From the NCBI RefSeq assembly GCF_002288925.2, contig NW_022098001.1, positions 15,624,181 through 15,688,180 of the forward strand: DNA of 64,000 bases, given 5' to 3'. This document shows positions 10,265 to 21,782 of the stretch, piece after piece. The stretch is from Delphinapterus leucas (lineage: Eukaryota > Chordata > Mammalia > Artiodactyla > Monodontidae). Position numbers and translations under genes: made by a program. Below the pieces are notes generated by a model. The model ran no database searches, was not told where the DNA came from, and saw only the letters and a program-made list of their open reading frames with translations. Within the stretch, counting starts at the first letter, position 1. Every line of letters begins with the position of its first letter.

Positions 10265-13200
10265 TTTTATTTTTTTTAACGTCTTTCTTGGAATATAATT
10301 GATTTACAATGTTGTGTTAGTTTCTGCTGTGTAACAATGTGAATCAGTTATATGTTTACATATATCCCCATATCCCCTCCCTTTTGTGTTTCCCGTCCCC
10401 TAGGTGGTCACAAAGCACCAAGCTGATCTCCCCATGAGATGCAGCTTCTTCCCACCAGCTATCTTATATTTGGTAGTGTATATATGTCAATGCTACTCTC
10501 TCACTTTGTCCCAGCTTACCCTTCCTGCTCCCTGTGTCCTCAAATTCATTCTCTATGTCTGTGTCTTTATTCCTGTCCTGCCCCTAGGTTCATCAGAACC
10601 TTTTTTTTTTGTTTTTAAGATTCCATATATATGCATTAGCAATATGGTATTTGTTTTTCTCTTTCTGACTTCCTTCACTCTGTATGACAGACTCTAGGTC
10701 AATCCACCTCACTACAAATAACTCAATTTCATTTCTTTTTATGGCTGAGTAATATTCAATTGTATATATTTGCCATATCTTCTTTATCCATTCATCTGTT
10801 ATGGGCATTTAGGTTGGTTCCATGTCCTGGCTATTGTAAATAGTGCTGCAATGAACACTGTGGTTCATGTCTATTTATGAATTGTTTTCTCAGGGTATAT
10901 GCCCAGTAGTGGGATTGCTTGGTCATATGGTAGTTCTATTTTTAGTTTTTTTAGGACCCTCAATACTGTTTTCTGTGGTGGTTGTATCTATTTACATTCC
11001 CATCAACAGTGCAGGAAGGTTCCTTTTTCACCACTCCCTTGCCAGCATTTATTGTTTCTAGCTTTTTTGATAATGGTCATTCTGACCGGTGTGAGGTGAT
11101 AGTTTTGATTTGCATTTCTCTAATAATTAGTGATGTTGAGCATCTTTTCATGTGCCTCTTGGCCAGCTGTATGTCTTCCTTGCTGAAATGTCTCTTTAGG
11201 TCTTCTGCCCATTTTTTATTTGGATTGTTTTTTTTTTTTTTGATATTGAGCATTATGAGCTTTTTGTATATTTTGGAGATTAATCCTTTGTCCATCATTT
11301 CAATTGTAAATATTTTCTCCCATTCTGAGATTGTCTTTTCATCTTGCTTATGGTTTCCTTTGTTGTGCAAAAGCTTTTAAGTTTAATTAAGTCCCATTTG
11401 TTTATTTTTGTTTTTATTTCAATTACTCTAGGAGGTGGGTCAAAAATGATCTTGCTGTGGTTTATGTCAAAGAGTGTTCTTCCTATGTTTTCCTCTAAGA
11501 GTTTGATAGTGTCTGGCCTTACATTTAGGTCTTTAATCCATTTTGAGTTTATTTTTGTGTATGGTGTTAAGTAGTGTTCTAATTTCATTCTTTTACATGT
11601 AGCTGTCCAGTTTTCCCATCACCACTTATTGAAGAGGCTGTCTTTTCTCCACTGTATATTCTTGCCTCCTTTATCAAAGATAAGGTGACCATATGTGCAT
11701 GGGTTTATCTCTGGGCATTCTATCGTACACCATTGATCTATATTTCTGTTTTTTGCCAGTACCATACTGTCTTGATTACTGTAGACTGTGGTATAGTTGG
11801 AATTTGGGGAGTCTGATTCCTCCAGCTCCATTTTTCTTTCTCAAGATTGCTGTGGCTATTTGGGGTCTTTTGTGTTTCCATATAAATTGTAAAATTTTTT
11901 TTTCTAATTCTGTGAAGAGTACCATTGGTAGTTTGATAGGGATTGCATTGAATCTGTAGATTGCTTTGGGTAGTATAGTCATTTTCACAATGTTGATTCT
12001 TCCCATCTAAGATCATGGTGTACCTCTCCATCTCTTTGTGTTGTCTTTGATTTCTTTTATGAATGTCTTATAGTTTTCTGAGTACAGGACTTTTAACTCT
12101 TTAGGTAGGTTTATTCCTAGGTATTTTATTCTTTTAGTTGTGATGGTAAATGGGATCGTTTCCTTAAATTCTCTTTCTGATTTTTCAGTGTTGGTGTAGA
12201 GGAATGCCAGAGATTTCTGTGCATTAATTTTGAATCCTGCAAACTTACCAAATTCATTGATTAGTTCTGTAGTTTTCTGGTGGCATCTTTAGGATTCTCT
12301 ATGTATAGTATCATGTCATTTGCAAACTGTGACAGTTTTACTTCTTCTTTTCCAATTTGGATTCCTTTTATTTCTTTTTCTTCTCTGATTGTGGTGGCTA
12401 GGACTTCCATAACCAAGTTGAATAAGTGGTGAGAGTGTACATCCTTGTGTTTTTCCTGATCTCAGTGGAAATGCTTTCAGTTTCTCACCATTGAGTATGA
12501 TGTTTGCTGTGGGTTTGTCATATATGACCTTCATTATGTTGAGGTAGTTTCCCTCTATGCCCATTTTCTGGAGAGATTTTATCATAAATGGGTGTTGAAT
12601 TTTGTCAAAAGCTTTTTCTGCATCTACTGAGATGATCATATAGTTTTTATTCCTTAATTTGTTAATATGGTGTATCACATTGATTGATTTGCATATATTG
12701 AAGAATCCTTGCATCCCTGGGATAAATCCCACTTGATCATGATCCTTTTAATGTGTTGTTGGATTCTTTTGGCTAGTATTTTGTTCAGGATTTTTGCATT
12801 TGTGTTCATCAGTGATATTGGTCTATAATTTTCTTTTTTTGTGATATCTTTTTTCTGGTTTTGGTATCAGGGTGATGGTGGTTTTGTAGAATGAATTTGG
12901 GAGTGTTTCTCCCTCTGCAGTATTTTGGAAGAGTTTGAGAAGGATCGGTGTTAGCTCATCTCTAACTATTTGATAGAATTTGCCTGTGAAGCTCTCTGGT
13001 CCTGAACTTTTGTTTGTTGGAAGATATTTAATTACGGTTTCAATTTCATTACTTGTGATAGGTTTGTTTATATTTTCTAATTCTTCCTAGTTCAGTCTTG
13101 GAAAATTGGACATTTCCAACATTTTGTCCATTTCTTCGTGGCTGTCCATTTTATTGGCATATAGTTGTTTGTAGTAGTCTCTTATAATCCTTTGTATTTC

Positions 13201-13412
13201 TGAGGTGTCCGTTGTGGTTGCTCCTTTGCCATTTCTAATTTTATGATTGCATCCTCTCTTCTTCTTGAGGAGTTTGGCAAGTGGTTTATCAATTTTTTTA
13301 ATCTACTCAAAGAACCAGCTTTATAGATGTATTGATGTTGTTTCCTTCATTTCTTTTTCATTTATTTCTGATCTGAACTTTATGATTTCTTTCCTTCTTC
13401 TAATTTTGGGTT

Positions 13413-13528
13413 TTTTTTGTTCTTCTCTCTCTAATTGCTTTAGGTGTAACCTTAGATTGCTTATTTGAGATTTTTTGTTCTTCTTTCTCTAATTGCTTGA
13501 GGTATAACCTTAGATTGCTTACTTGAGA
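13413..13528 (-). repeat. 58-bp tandem duplication inside L1 c ORF2
   Basis: Two adjacent copies of a segment containing 'gttcttct.tctctaattgctt.aggt.taaccttagattgctta.ttgaga', starting at about 13413 and 13471. L1 d (about 17376) and L1 e (about 54386) have a single copy at the matching place. 58 is not a multiple of three, so the duplication breaks the frame. Confidence 0.8.
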
Positions 13529-14067
13529 TTTTTCTTGTTTCTTGAGGTGAGATTGAATTGCTATAAACTTCCCTTTTAGAACTGCTTTTGCTGCATCCCA
13601 TAGGTTTTGTGTCATCATGTTTTCATTGTCATTTGTGTCTGTGTATTTTTTTATTTCTTCTTTGATTTCTTCAGTGATCTCTTGGTTATTTAGTAGCGCA
13701 GTGTTTAGCCTGCATGTATTTTGTTTTTTATAGTTTTTTTTTCCCTGTAATTGATTTCCAATCTTATAGTGATGTGTTCAGAAAAGATGCTTGATATGAT
13801 TTCAATTTTTAAAATTTTCCAAGGCTTGATTTGTGACCCAAGATATGACCTATCCTGGAAAATGTTCTGTGTGTGCTTGAGAAGAAAGTGTATTCTGCCA
13901 CTTTCAGGTGGAATGTTCTATAAATATAAATTAAATCTATCTGAACTATTGTGTCATTTAAAGCTCATGTTTCCTTGTTTATTTTCTGTTTGGTTGTAAG
14001 TGGGGTATTAAAATCCCCTACTATTATTGTGTTACTGTCAATTTCTGCTTTCATGGTTGTTAGCTAT

Positions 14068-14080
14068 TATCTTATGTATT
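14068..14080 (+). repeat. Imperfect target-site duplication of L1 d, left copy
   Basis: TATCTTATGTATT here against TACCTTTTGTACT at 21354-21366 (10 of 13 positions match). L1 c sequence resumes directly after the right copy. Confidence 0.6.
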
Positions 14081-14144
14081 TTTTTTTTTTTTGCAGCTGC
14101 CTCCCACTAACTGTCCATTTTATTTATTTATTTATTTATTTTTA
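14079..14144 (-). other. Double poly(A) tail with 25-nt insert (possible 3' transduction)
   Basis: On the plus strand: a T-run (14079-14092), then non-repetitive 'gcagctgcctcccactaa' and a few more bases (14093-14117), then a (TTTA)n tract (14118-14144), then the L1 3' end. On the element's own strand this reads L1 end, A-rich tail, unique 25 nt, second poly(A). Confidence 0.55.
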
Positions 14145-14511
14145 CAACTTTATTAGAGTATAATTGCTTTACAGTGGTGTGTTAGTTTCTGCTTTATAAC
14201 AAAGTGAATCAGTTATACATATACATATGTCCCCATATCTCTTCCCTCTTGTATCTCCCTCCTTCCCACCCTCCCTATCCCAACCTTCTAGGTGGTCACA
14301 AACCACCTAGCTGATCTCCCTGTGCTATATGGCTGCTTCACACAAGCTATTAATTTTAAATTTGGTAGTGTATATATGTCCATGCCACTCTCTCACTTTG
14401 TCACAGCTTACCCTTCCCCCTCTCCATATCCTCAAGTCCATGCTCTATTAGGACTGTGTCTTTATTCCCGTCTTACTCCTAGGTTTTTCATGACCTTTTT
14501 ATTTTGTTTTC

Positions 14512-14583
14512 TTAGATTCCATATACATGTGTTAGCATACATATATTTTTTAGATTCCATATATATGTGTTAGCATACATAGG
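14512..14583 (-). repeat. 38-bp tandem duplication at ORF2/3' UTR junction of L1 d
   Basis: 'ttagattccatata.atgtgttagcatacata' occurs at 14512 and again at 14550. The repeated part covers the ORF2 stop (TTAGATTCC read on the plus strand). Copies c and e have a single unit here. Confidence 0.8.
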
Positions 14584-17500
14584 TTTCTTTTTCTCTTTTT
14601 GATTACTTCACTCTGAATGACAGACTCTAGGTCCATCCACCTCACTACAAATAACTCAATTTCATTTCTTTTTATGGCTGACTAATATTCCATTGTATAT
14701 ATGTGCCACATCTTCTTTATCCATTCATCCAATGATGGGCACTTAGGTTGCTTCCATGTCCTGGCTATTGTAAATAGAGCTGCAATGAACATTTTGGTAC
14801 ATGACTCTTTTGAATTATGGTTTTCTCAGGGTATATGCCCTGTAGTGGGATTGCTGGATCTTATGGTAGTTTTATTTGTAGTTTTTTAAGGAACCTCCAT
14901 ACTGTTCTCCATAGTGGCTGTAACAATTTACATTCCCACCAACAGTGCAAGAGTGTTCCCTTTTCTCCACACCCTCTCCGACATTTATTGTTTCTAGATT
15001 TTTTAATGATGGCCATTCTGACTGGTGTGAGATGATATCTCATTGTAATTTTGATTTGCATTTCTCTAATGATTAATGATGTTGAGCATTCTTTCATGTG
15101 TTTGTTGGCAATCTGTATATCTTCTTTGGATAAATGTCTGTTTAGGTCTTCTGCCCATTTTTGGATTGGGTTGTTTGTTTTTTGTTATTGAGCTGCATGA
15201 GCTGCTTGTAAATTTTGGAGATTAATCCTTTGTCAGTTGCTTCATTTGCAAATAATTTCTCCCATTCTGAGGGTTGTCTTTTGGTCTTGTTTATGGTTTC
15301 CTTTGCTGTGCAAAAGCTTTGAAGTTTCATTAGGTCCCATTTCTTTATTTATTTTTTTATTTCCATTTCTCTAGGAGGTGGGTCAAAAAGGATCTTGCTG
15401 TGATTTATGTCATAGAGTGTTCTCCCTATGTTTTCATCTAAGAGTTTGATAGTGTCTGGCCTTACATTTAGGTCCTTAATCCATTTTGAGTTTATTTTTG
15501 TGTATGGTGTTAGGGAGTGTTCTAAATTCATACTTTAACATGTAGCTGTCCAGTTTTCCCATCACCACTTATTGAAGACGCTGTCTTTTCTCCACTGTAT
15601 ATTCTTGCCTCCTTTATCAAAGATAAGGTGACCATATGTGCGTGGGTTTATCTCTGGGCTTTCTATCCTGTTCCATTGATCTATATTTCTGTTTCTGTGC
15701 CTGAACCAGGCTGTCTTGATTACTGTAGCTTTGTAGTATAGTCTGAAGTCAGGGAGCCTGATTCCTCCACCTCCATTTTTCTTTCTCAAGATTGCTTGGC
15801 TATTCGGGGTTTTTTGTGTTTCCATACAAATTGTGAAAATTTTTTGTTCTAATTCTGTGAAAAATGCCAGTGATACTTTGATAGGGATTGCACTGAATCT
15901 GTAGATTGCTTTGGGTAGTAGAGTCATTTTCACAATGTTGATTCTTCCACTCCAGGAACATTGTATATCTCTCCAACTATTTGTATCATCTTTAATTTCT
16001 TTCATCAGTGTCTTATAATTTTCTACATACAGGTCTTTTGTCTCCTTAGGTCAGTTTATTCCTAGATATTTTATTCTTTTTCTTGTAATGGTAAATGGGA
16101 GTGTTTTCTTGATTTCACTTTCAGATTTTTCATCATTAGTATATAGGAATGCCAGAGATTTCTGTGCATTAATTTTGTATCCTGCTAGTTTACGAAATTC
16201 ATTGATTAGCTCTAGTAGTTTTTCTGGTAGCATCTTTACGATTCTCTATGTACAGTATCGTGTCATCTGCAAACAGTGGCAGCTTTACTTCTTCTTTTCT
16301 GATTTGGATTCCTTTTATTTCCTTTTCTTCTCTGATTGCTGTGGCTAAAACTTCCAAAAATATGTTGAATAATAGTGGTGAGAGTGGGCAACCTTCTCTT
16401 GCTCCTGATGTGAGTGGAAATGCTTTCAGTTTTTCACCATTGAGGGCAATGTTGGCTGTGGGTTTGTCATATATGGCCTTTATTATGTTGAGGAAAGTTC
16501 CCTCTGTGCCTACTTCCTGCAGGATTTTTATCATAAATTTGTGTTGAACTTTGTTGAAAGCTTTCCCTGCATCTATTGAGATGATCATATGGTTTTTCTC
16601 CTTCAATATGTTAATATGGTGTATCACGTTGATTGATTTGCATATATTGAAGAATTCTTGCATTCCCAGAATAAACCCCACTTGATCATGGTGTATGATA
16701 CTTTTAATGTGCTCTTGGATTCTGTTTGCTAGTATTTTGTAGAGGATTTTTGCATCTATGTTCATCAGAGATATTGGCCTGTAGTTTTCTTTCTTTGTGA
16801 CATCTTTGTCTGGTTTTAGTATCAGGGTGACGGTGGCCTTGTAGAAAGAGTTTTGGAGTGTTCCTCTCTCTTCTATATTTTGGAAGAGTTTGAGAAGGAT
16901 AGCTGTTAGCTCTTCTCTAAATGTTTGATAGAATTCGCCTATGAAAGCATCTGGTCCTGGGCTTTTGTTTCTTGGAAGATTATTAATCACAGTTTCGATT
17001 TCAGTGCTTGTGATTGGTCTGTTCATATTTTCTATTTCTTCCTGGTCCAGTCTTGGCAGGTTGTGCATTTCTAAGAATTCGTCCATTTCTTCCAGGTTGT
17101 CTATTTTATTGGCATAGAGTTGCTTGTAGTAATCTCTCGTGATCCTTCGTATTTCTGCAGTGTCGGTTGTTATGTCTACTTTTTCATTTCCAATTCTATT
17201 GATTTGAGTCTTCTCCCCTTTATTCTTGATGAGTCTGGCTAATGGTTTATTAATTTTGTTTATCTTCTCAAAGAGCCACCTTTTAGTTTTTGATCTTTGG
17301 TATCATTTCCTTCCTTCTTTTTCATGTATTTCTGATCTGATCTTTATGATTTCTTTCCTTCTGCTAACTTTCGGGTTTTTTTGTTCTTCTTTCTCTAATT
17401 GCTTTAGGTGCAAGGTTAGGTTGTTTATTTGAGATGTTTCCTGTTTCTTAAGGTAGGATTGTATTGCTATAATCTTCCCTCTTAGAACTGCTTTTGCTGC

Positions 17501-18364
17501 ATCCCACAGGTTTTGGGTCGTCCTATCTCCATTGTCATTTGTTTCTAGGTATTTTTTGATTTCCTCTTTGATTTCTTCAGTGATCACTTCGTTATTAAGT
17601 AGTGTATTGTTTAGCCTCTATGTGTTTGTATTTTTTTACAGATCTTTTCCTGTAATTGATATCTAGTCTCATATTTTGTGGTCGGAAAAGATACTTGATA
17701 CAATTTCAATTTTCTTAAATTTACTAAGGCTAGATTTGTGACCCAAGATATCATCTATCTTGGAGAATGTCCCATGAGCACTTGAGCAAAATGTGTATTC
17801 TGTTGTTTTTGGATGGAATGTCCTATAAATATCAATTAAGTCCATCTTGTTTAATGTATCATTTGAAGCTTGTGTTTCCTTATTTATTTTCATTTTGGAT
17901 GATCTGTCCAGTGGTGAAAGCGGGGTGTTAAAGTCCCCTACTATGATTGTATTCCTGTCAATTTCCCCTTTTATGGTTGTTAGTATTTGCCTTATGTATT
18001 GAGGTGTTCCTATGTTGGGTGCATAAATATTTACAATTGTTATACCTTCTTCTTTGATCGATCCCTTGATCGTTATATAGTGTCCTTCTTTGTCTCTTGT
18101 AATAGTCTTTATTTTAAAGTGTGTTTTGTCTGATATGAGAATTGCTACTCCAGCTTTCTTCTGATTTCTATTTGCATGGAATATCTTTTTCCATCCCCTT
18201 ACTTTCAGTCTGTATGTGTCTCTATGTCTGAAGTGGGTCTCTTGTAGACAGCATATATATGCGTCTTATTTTTGTATCCATTCAGCCAGTCTGTGTCTTT
18301 TGGTGGGAGCATTTATTCCATTTACATTTAAGGTAATTATTGATATGTGTGTTCCTATTCCCAT
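14550..18364 (-). pseudogene. L1 d ORF2 (endonuclease / reverse transcriptase), broken
   Basis: ORF2 protein of L1 provides target-primed reverse transcription: an N-terminal AP-like endonuclease, a central RT domain and a C-terminal Cys-rich segment. The start ATG is at 18364 (MGIGTHISIITLNVNG). The longest open piece is 295 codons (16199-17086), with the RT motif 'FADDTILY'. The Cys motif C-X3-C-X7-H-X4-C ('[18 protein letters not shown]') is visible in the 14861-15097 frame. The span of about 1,270 codons is normal for L1 ORF2. A TAA stop at codon 33 (18266-18268) and later frameshifts make it inactive. Confidence 0.9.
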
Positions 18365-18422
18365 TTTCTTAATTGTTTTGGGTTTGTTATTGTAGGTGTT
18401 TTCCTTCTCTTGTGTTTCCTGC

Positions 18423-19310
18423 CTAGAGAAGTTCCTTTATCATTTGTTGTAAAGCTGGTTTGGTGGTGCTGAATTCTCTTAGATTTTACTTGTCTGTAAA
18501 GTTTTTAATTTCTCCATCAAATCTGAATGATATACTTGCTGTGTAGAGTAATCTTGGTTGTAGGTTTTTCTCCTTCTTCACTTTAAATATGTCCTGCCAC
18601 TCCCTTCTGGCTTGCAGAGTTTCTGCTGAAAGATCAACTGTTAACCTTTTGGTGATTCCCTTGTACGTTATTTGTTGTTTTCCCCTTGCTGCTTTTAATA
18701 TTTTTTTCTTTGTATTTAATTTTTTTTTAGTTTGATTAATATGTGTCTTGGTGTGCTTTTCCTAGGGTTTATCCTCTACGGGACCGTCTGAGCTTCCTGG
18801 ACTTGGTTGACTATTTCCTTTCCCATGTTAGGGATGTTTTCAACTATAATCTCTTCAAATATGTTCTCAGTCCCTTTCTTTTCCTCTTCTTCTGGGACCC
18901 CTATAATTTGAATGTTGGTGCATTTAATATTGTCCCAGAGGTCTCTGAGACTATCCTTAATTCTTTTCATTCTTTTTTCTTTATTCTGCTCTGCAGTAGT
19001 TATTTACACTATCCTTCTTCCAGCTCACTTATCCATTCTTCTGCCTCAGTTTTCCTGCTATTGATCCCTTCTAGAGAATATTTAATTTCATTTACTATGT
19101 TGTTTATCACTGTTTGTTCTTTAGTTCTTCTAGGTCCTTTTTAAACATTTCTTGTATTTTCTGCATTCCATTTCCAAGATTTTGGATCATCTTTACTATC
19201 GTTATTCTGAATTCTTCTTCAGGTAGACTGCCTATTTCCTCTTCATTTGTTAGCTCTGGTGTGTTTTTGCCTTGCTCCTTCATCTGATGTGTGTTTCTCT
19301 GTCTTCTCAT
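18423..19310 (-). pseudogene. L1 d ORF1 (RNA-binding chaperone), broken
   Basis: ORF1p is the trimeric RNA-binding protein of the L1 ribonucleoprotein. The start ATG at 19310 opens 'MRRQRNTHQMKEQGKN', followed by a coiled-coil-like stretch ('IQEMFKKDLEELKNKQ'). The RRM-like part contains 'LWDNIKCTNIQIIGVPE' (18776-18970 frame). The frame would end at TAG 18423-18425 after a C-terminal 'REFSTTKPALQQM' block. This gives about 295 codons, normal for the family. Internal stops and frameshifts are present, for example a TAA just before that block. Confidence 0.87.
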
Positions 19311-21353
19311 TTTGCTTAACTTACTGTGTTTGTGGTCTCCTTTTCCCAGGCTTCAGGTACATAGTTCCCATTGTTTTTGGTGTCTGTCCCCAGTGGCTAA
19401 GGTTGGTTCAGTGGGTTGTGTAGGCTTCCTGGTGGAGGGGACTAGTGTCTGTGTTCTGGTGGATGAGGCTGGATATTGTCTTTCTGGTGGGCAGGTCCAC
19501 GTCTGGTGGTGTGTTTTGGGGTGTCTGTGGCCTTATTATGATTTTAGGCAGCCTCTCTGCTAATGGATGAGGTTGTATTCCTGTGTTGCTCATTGTTTGG
19601 AATAGGGTGTCCTGCACTGTAGCTTGCTGTTCGTTGAGTGGAATTGGGTCTTGGCATTGAGATGGAGATCTCTGGGAGATTTTCACCATTTGATATTACA
19701 TGGAGCTGGGAGGTCTCTTGTAGACCAGTGTCCTTAACTTTGCTCTCCCACCTCAGAGGCACAGCCCTGACGCCTGGCTGGATCACCAAGTACTTGTCAT
19801 CTACACAGCTCAGAATAAAAGGGGAAAAAAAAGGAAAGAACAAAAGAAGAAGATAAAATAAAATAAAGTAAAGTAAAATAAAATAATTAAAATAAAAAAT
19901 AATTGTTAAAAAAATTTTTTAAGTAATAAAAAAAAAAAGAAAGAAGAGAGCAACCAAACCAAAATGCAAATCCACCAATGATAACAAGTGCTAAAAACTA
20001 TACTAAAAAAAAAAAAACAACAACAATGGTCAGACAGAACCCTAGGACAAATGGTAAAAGCAGAGCTATACAGACAAAATCACAAATAGAAGCATACACA
20101 TACACACTCACCAAGAGAAAAAGGGGAAAAAAAATATATCGTTGTTCCCAGTGGCCACCTCCTCAATCTGGGATGATTCGTTGTCTATTCAGGTATTCCA
20201 CAGATGCAGGGTACATCAAATTGATTGTGGAGATATAACCCACTGTTCCTGAGGCTGCTGGGAGAAATTTCCCTTTCTCTCCTTTTTTCACACAGCTCCT
20301 GGGGTGCAGCTTTGGATTTGGACCTGCCTCTGTGTGTAGTTAGCCTGAGGGCATCTCTTCTTCGCGCAGACAGGACGGGGTTAAAGGAGCAGCTGATTCA
20401 GGGGCTTTGGCTCAGGTGGGGGGGAGGGAGGGGTACGGAATGTGGGGCGAGCCTGTGGTGGAAAAGGCCAGCGTGATGTTGCACCAGCCTGAGGCACGCT
20501 GTGTGTTCTCCCGGGGAATGTGTCCCTGGATCCTGGGACCCTGGCAGTGGCGGGCTGCACAGGCTCCTGGGAGGGGTGGTGTGGATAGTGAACCTGTGCT
20601 CGCACCCAGGCTTCTTGGTGGCTGCAGCAGCACCCTTAGCGTCTCATGCCCATCTCTGGGGTCCACGCTGATAGCCGCGGCTCACACCTGTCTCTGGAGC
20701 TCCTGTAAGCAGTGCTCTTAATCCCCTCTCCTCACGCACCAGGAAACAAAGAGGGAAGAAAAAATCTCTTGTCTCTTCAGCAACTCCAGACATTTTCCCG
20801 GACTCCCTCCTGGCTAGCTGTGGCGCACTAGCCCCCTTCAGGCTGTGTTCACGCAGTCAACCCCAGTCCTCTCCCTGGGATCTGACCTCCGAAGCCTGAG
20901 CCTCAGCTCCCAGCCCCTGCTCTCCCCGGCAGGTGAGCAGACAAGCCTCTCGGGCTGGTGAGTGCTGGTCAGCACCAATCCTCTGTGCAGGAATCTCTCT
21001 GCTTTGCCCTCCGCACCCCTGTTGCTACACTCTTCTCCATCACTCCGAAGCTTCCCCCACTCCGCCACGCGCAGTCTCCTCCCGCGAAGGGGCTTCTAGT
21101 GTGTGGAAAATTTCCTCATTCACAGCTCCCTCCCACTGGTGCATGTCCCATCCCTATTCTTTTGTCTCTGTTTTTTCTTTTGCCCTACCCAGGTACGTGG
21201 GGAGTTTCTTGCCTTTTGGGAGGTCTGAGGTCTTCTGCCAGCATTCAGTAGGTGTTCTGTAGGAATTGTTCCACATGTATATGTATTTCTGATGTATTTG
21301 TGGGGAGGAAGGTGATCTCCATATCTTACTCTTCTGCCATCTTGAAGCTCCTC
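19311..21353 (-). promoter_or_regulatory. L1 d 5' UTR
   Basis: About 2.0 kb upstream of ORF1, GC-rich except for an A-rich plus-strand tract at 19805-20140. The minus-strand start carries CAAGATGG within the first 20 bases. In L1 5' UTRs this is where a YY1-type site positions transcription start. The sequence is homologous to 56550-58497 (L1 e) and, at its distal end, to 63374-64000 (L1 f). Open frames read on either strand here are not genes. Confidence 0.8.
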
Positions 21354-21366
21354 TACCTTTTGTACT
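21354..21366 (+). repeat. Imperfect target-site duplication of L1 d, right copy
   Basis: TACCTTTTGTACT, matching 14068-14080 at 10 of 13 positions. Confidence 0.6.
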
Positions 21367-21730
21367 GAGGTGCTCCTGTGTTGGGTGCATAAACATTTAC
21401 AATTGTTATATCTTCTTCTTGGATTGATCCCTTGATCATTATACAGTGTCCCTCCTTATCTCTTGTAACAGTCTTTATTTTAAAGTCTATTTTATCTGAT
21501 ATGAGTATTGCTACTCCAGCTTTCTTTTGATTTCCATTTGCATGGAATATCTTTTTCCATACCTTCACTTTCAGTCTGTATGTGTCCCTAGGTCTGAAGT
21601 GAGTCTCTTGTAGACACCATATATACAGGTTTTATTTCTGTATCCATTCAGCCAGTCTATGTCTTTTGGTTGGAGCATTTAATCCATTTACATTTGAGGT
21701 TATTATCAATATGTATGTTCCTATTACCAT
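21367..21730 (-). pseudogene. L1 c ORF2 endonuclease remnant
   Basis: The start ATG is at 21730. The frame reads 'NAPTKRHRLAEW' and then meets TAA at codon 33 (21632-21634), the same codon that is a stop in L1 d. Beyond it an open piece contains the endonuclease block 'GNQKKAGVAILISDK' and 'EEDITIVNVYAPNTGAP'. The frame is then cut by the L1 d insertion. Confidence 0.85.
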
Positions 21731-21782
21731 TTTCTCAATTGTTTTGTTTTTGTGGGTCTTTTTCTTTTCTTGTGTTTCCTGC

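Larger units (their letters stand above)
10265..14080 (-). mobile_element. L1 c, 3' part (3' UTR and most of ORF2)
   Basis: Begins with a T-rich tail and 'ggaatataattgatttacaatgttgtgttag', then runs backwards through 3' UTR and ORF2 to the endonuclease region at 'ttagctattatcttatgtatt'. Sequence that belongs directly after this point is found at 21367 ('gaggtgctcctgtgttgggtgc'), so L1 d (14081-21353) sits inside L1 c. With the second part the element is about 6.2 kb long and reaches its own 5' end at about 23740. Confidence 0.88.
10617..14080 (-). pseudogene. L1 c ORF2 remnant, RT and C-terminal part
   Basis: Broken ORF2 of L1 c; the endonuclease part continues at 21367-21730. Readable pieces include an RT palm segment (12316-12732 frame, with '[17 protein letters not shown]'), the C-terminal block '[18 protein letters not shown]' (11077-11370 frame) and the terminal block 'MEYYSAIK'-like sequence near 10760. 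A 58-bp tandem duplication at 13413-13528 shifts the frame. Several stops are also present. Confidence 0.85.
14081..21353 (-). mobile_element. L1 d: full-length L1 inserted in L1 c
   Basis: About 7.27 kb in minus orientation. It has an (AAAT)n-type tail at 14118-14144, a 3' UTR, ORF2 (14550-18364), ORF1 (18423-19310) and a roughly 2-kb GC-rich 5' UTR. The 5' end reads 'gaggagcttcaagatggcagaag' on the minus strand, at 21353. The order and length are those of a complete L1. It is decayed: most CpG sites of the 5' UTR are TpG/CpA compared with the copy at 63374, and both ORFs carry stops. It is younger than L1 c, which it splits. Confidence 0.92.

Noticed and set aside
10404..11380. Plus-strand hydrophobic frames resembling membrane proteins
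   Set aside because: They are antisense to L1 c ORF2/3' UTR; the hydrophobicity comes from reading A-rich L1 coding sequence backwards.
16199..17086. 295-codon minus-strand frame as a host gene
   Set aside because: It carries the L1 reverse-transcriptase motif FADDTILY and lies within a complete L1; it is an ORF2 remnant.
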